A stretch of 64,000 nt of DNA from JAOXRU01 sp965247735 (GCA_965247735.1 CBDFHN010000002.1:2852001-2916000), one strand, 5' to 3'. Positions 16,040 to 25,884 are shown, numbered from the stretch's first letter. Translations and numbers: made by a program. The notes: generated by a model from the letters alone, not told the origin.

Positions 16040-16618
16040 ATGAAAAATACAATAAAAAATAGCATAATTATCATAGCAATTTCACTGCTTACATTTTCTT
16101 TTACCACCATAGTTGATGGTAAAAAAACAATTAAAACCGAAAAAAGCACCGTAACTTGGAAAGGTTACAAAGTTACAGGAGCTCACCAAGGTACTATAGC
16201 CTTAAAATCTGGATCATTATCATTTAAAAACGGAAAATTAATAGGAGGAGACTTTACCATTAACATGAGTACAATTGCTATTTCTGATTTAACTGGTGAT
16301 GCAAAAGGACAATTAGAAGGGCATTTAAAATCTGATGATTTTTTTGGTGTAGCTAAGAATCCAACATCTACTTTAGTTTTCAAAAAAGTAAAAGCTACTA
16401 GCAAAAATGCATATAAAATAACTGCAGATTTAACCATAAAAGGAAAAACAAATACGGTAAAATTTAACCTTTCTGTTTACGGAAATAAAGCCAATGCCGC
16501 TTTAAAAGTAGACCGAAGTAAATATGATGTTAGGTATGGTTCTACAAGTTTTTTTGACAACCTAAAAGACAAAGCCATCTATGACGAATTTGATCTAGTT
16601 GTAGATTTAGAATTTTAA
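16040..16618 (+). CDS. YceI-family periplasmic protein
   Basis: 192 residues from ATG 16040; an in-frame ATG at 16016 gives a longer start but a poorer signal peptide. The signal segment is NSIIIIAISLLTFSFTTIVDG. The YceI lipocalin-like barrel follows: KSTVTWKGYKVTGAHQGTI, LKSGSLSFKNGKLIGGDFTINMSTI, GHLKSDDFFGVAKNPTSTLVFKKV, KADLTIKGKT-like ITADLTIKGKTNTVKF. Members bind isoprenoid-type lipids in the periplasm. A terminator hairpin follows. Confidence 0.92.
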   Translation: MKNTIKNSIIIIAISLLTFSFTTIVDGKKTIKTEKSTVTWKGYKVTGAHQGTIALKSGSLSFKNGKLIGGDFTINMSTIAISDLTGDAKGQLEGHLKSDDFFGVAKNPTSTLVFKKVKATSKNAYKITADLTIKGKTNTVKFNLSVYGNKANAALKVDRSKYDVRYGSTSFFDNLKDKAIYDEFDLVVDLEF

Positions 16619-16644
16619 AAAAAAACAATTTATAAAACTGATAG

Positions 16645-16675
16645 AGGCTGCCTAATATGGGCAGCCTTTCTTTAT
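16645..16675 (+). terminator. Terminator of the YceI gene
   Basis: AGGCTGCC and GGCAGCCT form an 8-bp stem with a seven-base loop, followed by a T-rich stretch. Confidence 0.8.
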
Positions 16676-16722
16676 TCTATAAATTTAGTTGTTATTTTGT
16701 TTATATAATGATAAAATTTAAA

Positions 16723-17325
16723 ATGGCAATTAACAAAGAAAAATACATTGATGACCTAAAATTAAAATTCGAAAGTTACGCCCCAATTTCTGAAGAATCA
16801 TGGGCATTGATTGTTTCAATTGTAACGTTTCAGGCTTTAGAAAGGAATCAAATATTGCTTTTAAATGGAAAAATTGCCAAAAACATATACTTTGTCTGCT
16901 CTGGTGCGCTAAGAGCGTACACAACAGATTCCCAAGGAAACATATACACCAAAAACATTTTCTTAGAAACAGATTTTGCAGGTTCTACCGTTTCTTATCT
17001 TTTACAAAAGCCTTCAAATTTTACTTTAGACGCTTTAGAAGAGACCATTATTATAAGCATTAATTATAAAAAATACAGACATTTTATAGATACTAACCTT
17101 GATCTAAAAAACTTTTATATTGCCTATTTAGAGCAGAATTGGATTGTAGAAAAAGAACAACGAGAAGTTTCCATTGTCATGGATCATGCTAAAGAAAGAT
17201 ATTTAGAATTACTTGCAAAACATCCCAAAATAGAACAACGCATACAACAACTACACCTTGCTTCTCATCTCGGTATTACACCAACTCAATTAAGCAGAAT
17301 TCGTAAAGATTTAAAAAAAGAATAA
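16723..17325 (+). CDS. Crp/Fnr-family transcription regulator
   Basis: 200 residues from ATG 16723; the next ATG upstream (16708) is also possible. The open frame reaches 16657, but that start lies inside the preceding terminator. The sensor beta roll is at about 25-125 (RNQILLLNGKIAKNIYFVCSGALRAYTTDSQGNIYTKNIFLETDF) and the C-terminal HTH is HLASHLGITPTQLSRIRKDL. It is the same general type as the regulator at 14867. It lies 75 bases before the nitroreductase operon, which it may control (inference). Confidence 0.88.
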   Translation: MAINKEKYIDDLKLKFESYAPISEESWALIVSIVTFQALERNQILLLNGKIAKNIYFVCSGALRAYTTDSQGNIYTKNIFLETDFAGSTVSYLLQKPSNFTLDALEETIIISINYKKYRHFIDTNLDLKNFYIAYLEQNWIVEKEQREVSIVMDHAKERYLELLAKHPKIEQRIQQLHLASHLGITPTQLSRIRKDLKKE

Positions 17326-17366
17326 CAGAATCAACATATGTAAATGCCCAAGGGTTTTTCTTCTAA

Positions 17367-17374
17367 TACTTTTG
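17367..17374 (+). promoter_or_regulatory. -7 element before the nitroreductase gene
   Basis: TACTTTTG fits TAnnTTTG and lies 26 bases before the ATG at 17400. No clear -33 TTG is seen. Confidence 0.45.
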
Positions 17375-17399
17375 TCCCATACTTTAAAACAAAACTATT

Positions 17400-18029
17400 A
17401 TGAATTATATAGAAAATCAAAAATGGCGTTATGCTACTAAAAAATTTGATGCCTCAAAAAAGATCTCATTAGAGAACATAGAAATCTTAAAAGAGGCTAT
17501 GCAATTGGCAACATCTGCCTATGGATTGCAACTCTATAAAGTTATTATTATTGAGAATCCAACATTAAGAGAAGAGCTAAAACAAGCCTCTTGGGGACAA
17601 CAGCAAATTACAGAAGCCTCTCATATTGTTGTTTTTTGCAATTATACTGATGTGAAAAACCAACATATAGACGACTATCTTAATAGAACAGCAAAAACAC
17701 AAGCAATAGCCATAGAAAAGTTAAACGATTATGGTAATTTCATGAAAAGTGAACTCGGTAAAATGACGAAATCAGCGGCTTTTAATTGGACACATAGACA
17801 AACATACTTAGCACTTGGAAATCTACTTAATGCTTGTGCCGAATTAAAAATTGATGCTTGCCCAATGGAAGGTTTTGAAATTGAAAAATATAATGAAATA
17901 CTAGACCTCCCAAAACAAGGATTAAATGCTGCAGTAATTGCAACTATTGGTTACCGATCTAAAGATGATCATACTCAAAATCGTCCGAAAGTAAGAAAAC
18001 CGTTTAACGAATTATTTGAAGTAATATGA
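17400..18029 (+). CDS. NAD(P)H-dependent nitroreductase (NfsB-like)
   Basis: 209 residues, an FMN-dependent nitroreductase fold. RYATKKFDASKKIS at the N-terminus is the phosphate-binding region of FMN, TSAYGLQLYKVIII and ITEASHIVVFCNY follow, and the C-terminal LKIDACPMEGFEIEKYNEILDLPKQGLNAAVIATIGYRS is the NfsB-type signature. It reduces nitro-compounds or quinones with NAD(P)H. Its stop overlaps the next start (ATGA), so it is first in a three-gene operon with a transporter and an acetyltransferase. Confidence 0.93.
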   Translation: MNYIENQKWRYATKKFDASKKISLENIEILKEAMQLATSAYGLQLYKVIIIENPTLREELKQASWGQQQITEASHIVVFCNYTDVKNQHIDDYLNRTAKTQAIAIEKLNDYGNFMKSELGKMTKSAAFNWTHRQTYLALGNLLNACAELKIDACPMEGFEIEKYNEILDLPKQGLNAAVIATIGYRSKDDHTQNRPKVRKPFNELFEVI

Positions 18030-18475
18030 GTCAGTATACCTTAGCACTACTAGCTATTTTAGGTGGCGTTTTTTTGGCTGCCCAAGGAGGTCTAAATTCT
18101 ACTTTGGGTGTACTTCTTAAAAACCCATTATTAGCATCGGTAATCGCATTTTTTAGCAGTACCATCTTTGCTATTGCTTTTTTGTTTTTCAGTTCAAAAA
18201 ACACCGCGAATTTGGTGGAAATAAAACAAATACCTGTTTATTTATGGTTTACAGGCGGGCTATTTAGTGTTTTAGGAATTAGCCTATATTACTATACTAT
18301 TCCAAAACTTGGCATTTCTACCATGATTTCTTTGGGCTTGTTTGGACAATTAGCTTTTTCCATAATTGCTGGGCATTTTGGTTGGCTAAACCTGCCTGTA
18401 GAACCTATAACACTAAAAAGAGGCTTAGGTCTTATTATAATGATATCTGGAATAGTCTTAATAAATATAAAATGA
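18026..18475 (+). CDS. DMT-superfamily (YdcZ/DUF606-type) membrane transporter
   Basis: 149 residues with five hydrophobic segments: YTLALLAILGGVFLAAQGG, SVIAFFSSTIFAIAFLFF, VYLWFTGGLFSVLGISLYYY, STMISLGLFGQLAFSIIAGHF and GLGLIIMISGIVLI. The N-terminal pattern (ILGGVFLAAQGGLNSTLGVLLKNPLLASVIAFFSST) is that of the DUF606/YdcZ family, a half-sized drug/metabolite transporter. The substrate is unknown. It overlaps both neighbours by 4 bases. Confidence 0.88.
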   Translation: MSQYTLALLAILGGVFLAAQGGLNSTLGVLLKNPLLASVIAFFSSTIFAIAFLFFSSKNTANLVEIKQIPVYLWFTGGLFSVLGISLYYYTIPKLGISTMISLGLFGQLAFSIIAGHFGWLNLPVEPITLKRGLGLIIMISGIVLINIK

Positions 18476-19212
18476 AAAATACTATAGCTTTAATAGACGC
18501 AAATATAGAGAACCTAACTTCTCTTTGGAAAACAGTAGGAATTCCATTTGACGCCTACCTAAAAACTCCTCTATATGAATATTGTGAAATTAAAAATTCT
18601 GAATGGCCTAACAGATTTTGGCTCAATCAAAATGTTAATCAAAACACCTTAACTGCTCTAAAAGAAAAGCTCGCAAGCACAACAACAGATATCACTATTC
18701 CCATTTGGAATATTTACAACAAAAATGATGATGCTCTTTTTGAGGAAAATGGATTTAAAGTGAAGTTTGAACAAATAGGAATGTCCTTAAAACTAGAAAA
18801 AGCACTAGAAACCAATAGCAGTTTAAAAATTAAACGGGTTAACAATCTAGTTGAAGTAAAACTTTGGGCAGCGCTATTCTTAAAATCATTTGGATATACG
18901 ATTGCGGACAAAACCATCCTAAAAACCATTACCGAAGTGGATTACTATATTGCCTACGATAATGATATAGCCGTAGGAACTGCAATGTTATATAAAACAG
19001 ACACTATTGCTGGAGTACATTCTGTAGGCATTCCTCCAGAAATGAGGAGAAAAGGCTATGCAAAACAGATTATGGAATTATTAATAAATATGGCTGTTGA
19101 AAATCAATACCAATACATTACACTGCAAGCTTCTAGTATGGGTAGAGGTCTATATTTACAATTGGGATTTAAGGAGCAATTTTTAATTAAAAATTACTGC
19201 TTAGCGCAATAA
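18472..19212 (+). CDS. GNAT-family N-acetyltransferase
   Basis: 246 residues from ATG 18472, which overlaps the transporter stop; the longer open frame from 18382 runs inside the transporter gene and is not the start. The acetyl-CoA loop is GIPPEMRRKGYAKQIMELL near residue 185, with YYIAYDNDIAVGTAML before it and LYLQLGFKEQF after it. The N-terminal 110 residues are a divergent second lobe. It is the last gene of the operon; the substrate is unknown. Confidence 0.85.
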   Translation: MKNTIALIDANIENLTSLWKTVGIPFDAYLKTPLYEYCEIKNSEWPNRFWLNQNVNQNTLTALKEKLASTTTDITIPIWNIYNKNDDALFEENGFKVKFEQIGMSLKLEKALETNSSLKIKRVNNLVEVKLWAALFLKSFGYTIADKTILKTITEVDYYIAYDNDIAVGTAMLYKTDTIAGVHSVGIPPEMRRKGYAKQIMELLINMAVENQYQYITLQASSMGRGLYLQLGFKEQFLIKNYCLAQ

Positions 19213-19309
19213 TTCACTATACAATTATAACGGCTTATAAAATCCATTTTGAACAAACACTTCTTATGTAAAATGAAAGATTCCTTTTTTATCAATTTAA
19301 AAGATCAAA

Positions 19310-19915
19310 TTATCCTTTAAATTTTTTAATAATTTCTTCTTTACTATTTACATGCAGCTTTTCATAAATATTACGGGTATGTGTTTTTATTGTATTTATT
19401 GATAAGTGAAGTTCTTGTGCAATAGCAGCATAACTTTTACCTTTTGCTAATATTTGTAAAACATCATTTTCTCGATTTGATAATGCTTTTTGCTGAGGGG
19501 TTTGAAAAGATGCAACAACTTTTCTTGCAATGGTACTACTCATTGGAGACCCCCCGTCAATTACCTGTTTTAAGGCATGGATGATATTTATTGGAGTACT
19601 ATTTTTAGATAAATACCCCACTGCCCCTGCAGAAAGAGCATCAAAAATATAGCTAGATTCTTCATGAACAGATACAACAATACTTTTTGCATTTGGATTT
19701 TGAACTTGAAACTTCTTAATCCCCTCAATACCATTTATTCCTGGTAGTTGTATGTCTACCAATAAAATATCTGGACTGTTGTTAAGACAGAATACAAGTG
19801 CATCTTCGCAATTGGTAAATGCACCAATAACTTCAAAATTATCTTCATCATTTATAATCTCAGTAAATGATTCTAGAATGTATGGATTGTCTTCTATAAT
19901 TACTACAGTAGTCAT
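19310..19915 (-). CDS. NarL/LuxR-type response regulator
   Basis: 201 residues. The receiver domain has Glu8/Asp9, phosphoacceptor Asp54 (ILLVDIQLPG), Ser/Thr in VVSVHE and Lys in YLSKNS. The C-terminal LuxR HTH is LSNRENDVLQILAKGKSYAAIAQELHLSINTIKTHTRNIYEKL. The start overlaps the stop of the kinase gene (4 bases), so the two form a two-component pair. The genes regulated are unknown. Confidence 0.95.
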   Translation of the reverse strand: MTTVVIIEDNPYILESFTEIINDEDNFEVIGAFTNCEDALVFCLNNSPDILLVDIQLPGINGIEGIKKFQVQNPNAKSIVVSVHEESSYIFDALSAGAVGYLSKNSTPINIIHALKQVIDGGSPMSSTIARKVVASFQTPQQKALSNRENDVLQILAKGKSYAAIAQELHLSINTIKTHTRNIYEKLHVNSKEEIIKKFKG

Positions 19916-22779
19916 AATTCTTTGTTTTTAGATTGCTGCATATGGTTAAGAATGCCTTTAAAAGATATGGAAACTCCGTTTTTAGATAAAATCGTTAATT
20001 TAGAGTCTATAGACTGTATTCTTTCCTGCATGTTTTTAAGCCCATTGATACGTTTTAAACTTGCTTTTTCAAAACCAATTCCGTTATCCTTTAATCTTAT
20101 TTTTAAAACACCTCTATTACAATCCACTTCAAAAGTAACTAAATCCGCTTTACTGTGTTTTAAAACATTCGTCATTGCTTCTTTAAACACTAGGATTAGC
20201 TGTTTGTTCCAATAATGAGGCAATATCATATCAGGATTCTGAATAGTATTAGTGCTTAAGAATGTTATAGAAGAATGCTGAAATAATTTTTCTCCAAAAT
20301 CGTTGAGGTAATTTTGAACTTCTACTAACTTATTGTTGCTGCCATCTAAATACCAAATAAAATCTCGCATGCCATTATATAATTCATCCGCATCTTTTTG
20401 AATTTGTTCGATGTTTTTAAAAGAGGGGTTATTATTTCCTGCTTTTTTTAATTCAAGGCTAGATAAAAGAGAGATACTGGCAAGTTTATTTCCTAAATCA
20501 TCATGAAAATCTTGGGCAATATGGTGGCGAACATTATTAAGTTCTAACCGAAGCTGTTCTCCTTCTTTAAGCGTTTGTTGGTATGTTTTATTTTTATTTC
20601 TCGCTTTCTGCAATTGCTTATAAGTAGTTAAGAGAAGTAATGCAGCCACTAAGGTTATCCATAAAATATAAAACCAAATCTGAGTATACCAAGCGTATTT
20701 TATATCAAAAGAATAGGAAGGACTCATAGTCCAATTACTATTCTGATCTCTATATTTAAACACAATAGTGTACTTCCCTTGTTTTAAACTCGTAAATTTA
20801 AGAGTATCTGAAGCGGTACTTGTCCACGCTTGGTTGTTTAACTGATAAGCTAGTGTTAAAGATTTTGGATGGATAAAATTGAGCTTGTTTAAGAAAAAGG
20901 TTGATCCTTTTTGTTGAATGTGCAACCAACTATTTTTCTTGGGGCTAATAGGAAATTGGTTATCTATAACAAAAAGCCCCTTATTGCCTGCAATATATAT
21001 CGTATCGTTTTTTTCTAAAATCTTTGTGATAAAAGAAGATTTTTGACCATCAGATTTATTAATAGTATGGATTTCACCTTCTTTCATAAAGTTAAGTCCA
21101 CGTTGGGTTCCTATCCATAAAACCTCATGAGAATCCATATATAATCTATTAATATGATTAGATAAAAGCCCATCAGGAACTGTAAAATATTTGTTCTCTT
21201 CTCCTCTATTCACCATTAATCCTCTATCAGTAGCAAGCCATAAATCATTTTTATGAAATATAAAATCATTGATCTTATTGGTGATAAAACCATGTTTCTT
21301 GTTCAATACTTTCGCCAATGTGCCATCGTAATTATAAACATAAAGCCCGTTTTTATATAGATTTACATAGATTTTATCTCTGTGATTGGTAAGATCAACA
21401 ATTTCAGATGTAAAATTTATAGTCTTTAAGAATAGGTCGTTTTTATAAAAAAACAGTTGATTATTCTTTTTTTCAACCCTAAAAGAAGCATTGCTGAAAC
21501 TAAACTTTTTATCACTATAATAGGTCAAATTGTGGTTGCCAAGTGTAGCTTTTTTATTATTTCTAAGAAAAGGATCGTACAGTTTTATCTCGTTTTTAAG
21601 TTTATCAATATAGAACTTTTCGGTATGGTAAGGCAATATCTTTTGCTCGGTAATTTTAGTGTTATTAAGGGCATAAAGCATATTAGTTGCCAATATTATA
21701 AGGCTATTTTCCTTAAACTTAATATCTTTGATATCTGCATTTTTAAAAATCTCTTTTCCGAAAAACTTATTTTTTGTGTTTTGCAACATATAGATACCTT
21801 CACCATAAGTGGTTATCCATAAGTTTTGGTCCTTATCAAACATAAAATCGGAAATAAAGCTCTGTATTCCAATCTGCTGAGACAGATTAACAAGCCTGTT
21901 TTTTATAGGCTTATAACTAAGTAATTCTCGTTCTTCATTACGTGTATTAAGTGCCAGAAAATAAAAATCATCTTTGTTTTTTTTTATAGTAATGATTTTA
22001 TAGTTTGCAAACTCCAAAACATTTTTACTTACAATCTCTTGATCAACAATAGTGTAAAGCACATTTTGCGTTATAGCATAAATGGTGTCTTCAATTTTTG
22101 TAACGGCACTAATTTCCTTATCTTTTAAAGAGGGTAAAATTGGAATGAGTTTATTGTTTTTATACAAATGAACTCCTTTTACAAACGATTGCTTTTCGGC
22201 TTTTTTTTCTCCAGCATGTATCCAAAGTGTGCTGTCGATAACGGTTTCTGTTGAAGGGTAAAAAGATCCACGATAACTATCCATATTTAGTTTGTAATGG
22301 CTTTCTTTTTTTTCTAATGCAAAAATACTTATAGTCTTTTGCTTTAGATTATAAACAGAAAAATTATTTAGGTTCTGATTGCTGTATATCTGGCTATCTT
22401 TAAGAGAGCCAATCTTATTTATTTTGGCATTAACATCTTTAGCCTCAAAAAACGGCTCTATTTTATTTTGATACATATAATGCAATCCACCACCCCAAGT
22501 TCCAATAATTATACTGTCTTTGCGAATCTCTAATGCAATTACATAATTGGATCGAAGCCCTTCATTATAGCCATAGTTAATAAACTGGTCTCCATTAAAC
22601 TTTGTAAGCCCATCGTCGGTTCCTACCCAAATATAACCTTCTTTATCTTGTTCTATTTCATAACAAATATCATGAGGTAATCCATCTTCTGTCGTAAAAT
22701 GTTTTACTATAGGAGCTTGTGCAAGCATTACTTCGCTACATAGATAAAAGAGTATGAGTATATTTTTATAGCTGTTCAT
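19912..22779 (-). CDS. Reg_prop/Y_Y_Y sensor histidine kinase
   Basis: 955 residues from ATG 22779 (the frame opens at 22809). A signal peptide (NILILFYLCSEVMLAQ) is followed by a periplasmic beta-propeller of two-component-propeller repeats (GLPHDICYEIEQDKEGYIWVGTDDGLTKFNG, HEVLWIGTQRGL), a Y_Y_Y domain (about 660-730), one membrane segment (IWFYILWITLVAALLLLTTY) and a HisKA_3 kinase with His in QDFHDDLGNKLAS and an HATPase (EAMTNVLKHSKA, LKDNGIGF). It is the AraC-free version of the hybrid sensors common in the phylum, here with a separate NarL partner. It probably senses an extracellular polymer or envelope signal (inference). Confidence 0.95.
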   Translation of the reverse strand: MNSYKNILILFYLCSEVMLAQAPIVKHFTTEDGLPHDICYEIEQDKEGYIWVGTDDGLTKFNGDQFINYGYNEGLRSNYVIALEIRKDSIIIGTWGGGLHYMYQNKIEPFFEAKDVNAKINKIGSLKDSQIYSNQNLNNFSVYNLKQKTISIFALEKKESHYKLNMDSYRGSFYPSTETVIDSTLWIHAGEKKAEKQSFVKGVHLYKNNKLIPILPSLKDKEISAVTKIEDTIYAITQNVLYTIVDQEIVSKNVLEFANYKIITIKKNKDDFYFLALNTRNEERELLSYKPIKNRLVNLSQQIGIQSFISDFMFDKDQNLWITTYGEGIYMLQNTKNKFFGKEIFKNADIKDIKFKENSLIILATNMLYALNNTKITEQKILPYHTEKFYIDKLKNEIKLYDPFLRNNKKATLGNHNLTYYSDKKFSFSNASFRVEKKNNQLFFYKNDLFLKTINFTSEIVDLTNHRDKIYVNLYKNGLYVYNYDGTLAKVLNKKHGFITNKINDFIFHKNDLWLATDRGLMVNRGEENKYFTVPDGLLSNHINRLYMDSHEVLWIGTQRGLNFMKEGEIHTINKSDGQKSSFITKILEKNDTIYIAGNKGLFVIDNQFPISPKKNSWLHIQQKGSTFFLNKLNFIHPKSLTLAYQLNNQAWTSTASDTLKFTSLKQGKYTIVFKYRDQNSNWTMSPSYSFDIKYAWYTQIWFYILWITLVAALLLLTTYKQLQKARNKNKTYQQTLKEGEQLRLELNNVRHHIAQDFHDDLGNKLASISLLSSLELKKAGNNNPSFKNIEQIQKDADELYNGMRDFIWYLDGSNNKLVEVQNYLNDFGEKLFQHSSITFLSTNTIQNPDMILPHYWNKQLILVFKEAMTNVLKHSKADLVTFEVDCNRGVLKIRLKDNGIGFEKASLKRINGLKNMQERIQSIDSKLTILSKNGVSISFKGILNHMQQSKNKEL

Positions 22780-22902
22780 TGCTTTCCTTCTGGAAACAAA
22801 ATAATGCATAAAATAAAAAGGAACCCCTATTTTATAAAGAATTCATATCAATTTATGTAAAAATCACCCGTTATGGGTGAAAGTTGATCTTACATTCTAA
22901 AT

Positions 22903-22910
22903 TATTTTTG
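22903..22910 (+). promoter_or_regulatory. -7 element of the LRR lipoprotein gene
   Basis: TATTTTTG matches TAnnTTTG; the leader would be about 35 bases. Confidence 0.5.
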
Positions 22911-22950
22911 CACAGATAATTTCAATTGATATTAAAATTAAACCCAACTC

Positions 22951-23823
22951 ATGAAAAAACCTATTGTAGTTTTAGGAATAGCGTGTGCTACGCTATTTTA
23001 TACTTCTTGTAGTAAGGACGATGCTCCTACTCCAATTGAAGAAAAGTTTACTATTATTAAAGATGCCAATTTTGAAAAAGCATTAATTGCACTTAAAATT
23101 GATGATCTCCAAGATGGCAAAGTAAAAACAGCTGAAATAGTAGGCCTAAGTAGTTTAGATATTTCTAATAAAGAAATAAAAGACCTTACTGGAATTGCTG
23201 ATTTTAAAGCATTAACCTCTCTAAACGCTAAGGAGAATAAGTTGACGAGTTATGACCTAAGCGCTAACCTTCTTTTAAGTGATTTAAATTTAGAAAATTG
23301 TGATATTGCTTCTATAGATTTGTCTAAGAATACAGCACTGATTAACTTAAGTCTTAATAGCAATGCCATTACTAGTATCGACCTTAGTAATAATATTAAT
23401 TTAGTAGAATTCCTAGCCCAAGGAAACGGGTTTACAGCTTTGGATGTTTCTAAAAACACCAAGCTTATTAATTTAGAAATTAACAGCAACCCAATTAGCA
23501 CTTTAGATGTTACTAAGTTAACAAATTTAAGAAGGCTATATGCTGGTAATTGTGGTTTGTCAAGCATAGATTTATCTGCCAATACTTTGTTAGAAGGATT
23601 AATGTTGTCTGATAATGATTTTACAAGAATAGATTTATCTAATAATAAAGCTATCAGTGGTTTTTGCAGATTAGAAGGAAACCCTAAATTAAGGTGTATA
23701 ACGGTAGCTACAGAATTACTTCCCCAAATCACTGCAGCTAATGGGGTTTATGCCCAATGGCAAAAGGATGCTACGGCCTTCTATACAGAGAGTTGTAACA
23801 TACTTCAAACTTTAACTTTGTAA
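22951..23823 (+). CDS. Leucine-rich-repeat lipoprotein
   Basis: 290 residues. The lipobox is FYTSC with Cys at residue 21, followed by SKDDAP. From about 70 to 250 there are eight or so repeats of about 21 residues with the pattern I-D-L-S-x-N-x-x-L-x-x-L-x-L-x-x-N-x-I (examples SIDLSKNTALINLSLNSNAI and SIDLSANTLLEGLMLSDNDF). Before them stands the EEKFTIIKDANFEKALI motif often seen ahead of such repeats in Bacteroidota. It is a surface or periplasmic binding protein with unknown partner. Confidence 0.9.
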   Translation: MKKPIVVLGIACATLFYTSCSKDDAPTPIEEKFTIIKDANFEKALIALKIDDLQDGKVKTAEIVGLSSLDISNKEIKDLTGIADFKALTSLNAKENKLTSYDLSANLLLSDLNLENCDIASIDLSKNTALINLSLNSNAITSIDLSNNINLVEFLAQGNGFTALDVSKNTKLINLEINSNPISTLDVTKLTNLRRLYAGNCGLSSIDLSANTLLEGLMLSDNDFTRIDLSNNKAISGFCRLEGNPKLRCITVATELLPQITAANGVYAQWQKDATAFYTESCNILQTLTL

Positions 23824-23914
23824 AGAGAATAATTAGAACCAATATTAAGACATCAGGCGTTTTGACAAAATTTTATTGTTTCGATAGCCGCTTGGATGCC
23901 ATAAAATTTATAAA

Positions 23915-23971
23915 AAATCATTTGAAGACCTAGTTCTTAGTTTTAAGGCTAGGTTCTTGATGATTTTTTCT
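23915..23971 (+). terminator. Terminator of the LRR gene
   Basis: AATCATTTGAAGACCTAG and CTAGGTTCTTGATGATT form a long imperfect stem, followed by a run of T. Confidence 0.65.
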
Positions 23972-24023
23972 TGTAAACTAACAGGTGTCTTTACTAAATT
24001 TTAATGGTACTAAAATATAATAA

Positions 24024-25400
24024 ATGAAAAGTATAAAAGGAGTAATAATAGGTTGTTTTTTACTGATAAACCTATCAGTTTCAGCACAATTATTTAAAGA
24101 TGGTTCTTATAATTTGTCTAGTGAAAGATACAGCAATATCACCATTGCCAATAGACGAAACGGAACGCTTATGGCTAGTTTTAAAGTATTAATGTCTAGC
24201 GAAAAGGAAAACATAGTTTTTACACCTACAAAAGACAACAAGAGTTTTACTGTAGAAAAAGATAGGCGTCTTTGGGTACTTACAACTTTTAAGGAAGTTC
24301 CATGTTTGTTGGTCTTAGACGATTTAAATGCCATTCAAGAAAAAATGCCTTTTGCTGTCTCTAAAAAAGAATTAAAACAAGCACGAAAAAAATTAGGAGT
24401 TAAATCTAATTTTTCAAAAGGTTTTGGAGGCTTAGTGAAGAGTGATAAAAGCAAACCTAAACCAAAAAAGAAAGAATACTGGGTAGCGAATCCAACATCG
24501 GACTTTCATTTACAAAATGTAGGCAAAATTGTCTTTTTCTCAGAAGAACCAACTATTGGGAAAGAAGATATGTCTAAAATTAAAACCGATTTTAAGGTTG
24601 GTGATGAAATTTGGGCTATTCTGTATTTACCAACCACCTTTGAAAAAAGTAAATATATAAGAGAATTGGCTAATCCGTTTTATGATGCTTTTGGCAATAC
24701 TCACTATTGGCTAACGGTTGGTATGGATAAAATAGATGATCAATTATTAGCAGAAGAGAAAGAAGTTTTTAATCAATCTATTGTAAAAACTTTAGCTAAA
24801 AAGGAGTTAAAAGATAACTATGTGGTATTTCAATTTATTCCACGTGGAATAGCGGATGTAAAAGGAGATATAGGCGGAAAAGCATTCATATTAGAACGTA
24901 TGGGAGAGCGTTTAGAGCCATACAAACATGAACTAAGAATAGCTATGACTGATGGGAACTCTAAGCCAGAAGAAGAATATTTTGAAGGTTTTATTACCTA
25001 TGATACTTCTGCTGGTGCCGAATCACTTATTACCTTATCTAAAAACATTACAGAAGGAGCACTTAAGGCAAAAAAACTACCAACACCATTGTTTAGAGAT
25101 GCTACTTTAGAAAAAGAAATGTTAGGTATTATGAGTCAGTTTGCTGCCAATAAAGGCTGGGATGATGTCGTATTTAGTCGTGCTATAATATCCTTGAATT
25201 GGCAAACGCTAAAAGATGATTTTGGAGGAATCATTGGCAACTATGTTGAGGCAGAAATGTTGTATTCTTCTGATGAAGGCTGCGCCACAATGAATGTTGG
25301 TTTTCTAAAAGAATATTTAGGCAGCGGTAATTATGCTCAAAATATTAGGCAATACACAACTGGTGGTAGAGGTCAATACCATTGTGATACTTTAAAATAA
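24024..25400 (+). CDS. Secreted hypothetical protein
   Basis: 458 residues. The signal peptide is KGVIIGCFLLINLSVSAQ, with cleavage after SAQ, typical of the phylum. The mature part has a basic linker (SDKSKPKPKKKEYWVANPTSD at about 144-165) between a 115-residue first domain and a 290-residue second one. No catalytic motif is recognised. It starts a run of five small secreted or membrane genes (24.0-28.4 kb) in the same direction. I do not know the family. Confidence 0.75.
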   Translation: MKSIKGVIIGCFLLINLSVSAQLFKDGSYNLSSERYSNITIANRRNGTLMASFKVLMSSEKENIVFTPTKDNKSFTVEKDRRLWVLTTFKEVPCLLVLDDLNAIQEKMPFAVSKKELKQARKKLGVKSNFSKGFGGLVKSDKSKPKPKKKEYWVANPTSDFHLQNVGKIVFFSEEPTIGKEDMSKIKTDFKVGDEIWAILYLPTTFEKSKYIRELANPFYDAFGNTHYWLTVGMDKIDDQLLAEEKEVFNQSIVKTLAKKELKDNYVVFQFIPRGIADVKGDIGGKAFILERMGERLEPYKHELRIAMTDGNSKPEEEYFEGFITYDTSAGAESLITLSKNITEGALKAKKLPTPLFRDATLEKEMLGIMSQFAANKGWDDVVFSRAIISLNWQTLKDDFGGIIGNYVEAEMLYSSDEGCATMNVGFLKEYLGSGNYAQNIRQYTTGGRGQYHCDTLK

Positions 25401-25464
25401 TAGTATAAAGCTCGTTGATTGTTCTAAAACAACATAGAACTAAGTTTTTAAAACAAAAAGTTTA

Positions 25465-25884
25465 ATGATCTATTTAACTAAAACAAAAGTCACTTTAAAT
25501 AAACCTCACAATGAAAAAACGGTAAAAGAGATCTTAGAAGGACAATTCACTATAGACGCTAAGCCTAATTATTTTACAATTACTAGAAATAGACAAGCTG
25601 CAAATAGAGGAATCTTAAGGTTTCTATTTCCTGTATTAGTTTCAAAAATTATTGTGAAAAACAGCTTTTTGTATTGTAAAACTAAACTAGACGGTTTTGC
25701 CTTTTTTGTACTGTTAATGTCTGCTGGGGCAATACTAGGAAGATTTATTGTTGATGAAAACCGCTATCCACAAGAATTCCCTGTTCTTTTCCCTATTTGC
25801 ATTTTTACTTGGTATGTTTTTAGTCTTTTAATTGAAGCTTATAGGATAAAAACAACATTGGCAAAAAGGCTATTAGGCTATTAA
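25465..25884 (+). CDS. Small two-helix membrane protein
   Basis: 139 residues. The N-terminal 75 residues are soluble (LNKPHNEKTVKEILEGQFTIDAKPNYFTITRNR), and two membrane segments follow (FAFFVLLMSAGAILGRFIV and FPVLFPICIFTWYVFSLLIEAY). No signal peptide or known motif is present. It belongs to the run of small genes between the LRR gene and dusB. The function is unknown. Confidence 0.7.
   Translation: MIYLTKTKVTLNKPHNEKTVKEILEGQFTIDAKPNYFTITRNRQAANRGILRFLFPVLVSKIIVKNSFLYCKTKLDGFAFFVLLMSAGAILGRFIVDENRYPQEFPVLFPICIFTWYVFSLLIEAYRIKTTLAKRLLGY

Noticed and set aside
18382..18471. Longer start for the GNAT gene
   Set aside because: These codons lie inside the transporter gene; ATG 18472 overlaps its stop in the usual way and begins the recognisable protein.
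19922..20215. 97-codon plus-strand frame
   Set aside because: It is antisense to the HATPase part of the sensor kinase and is a shadow of that gene.
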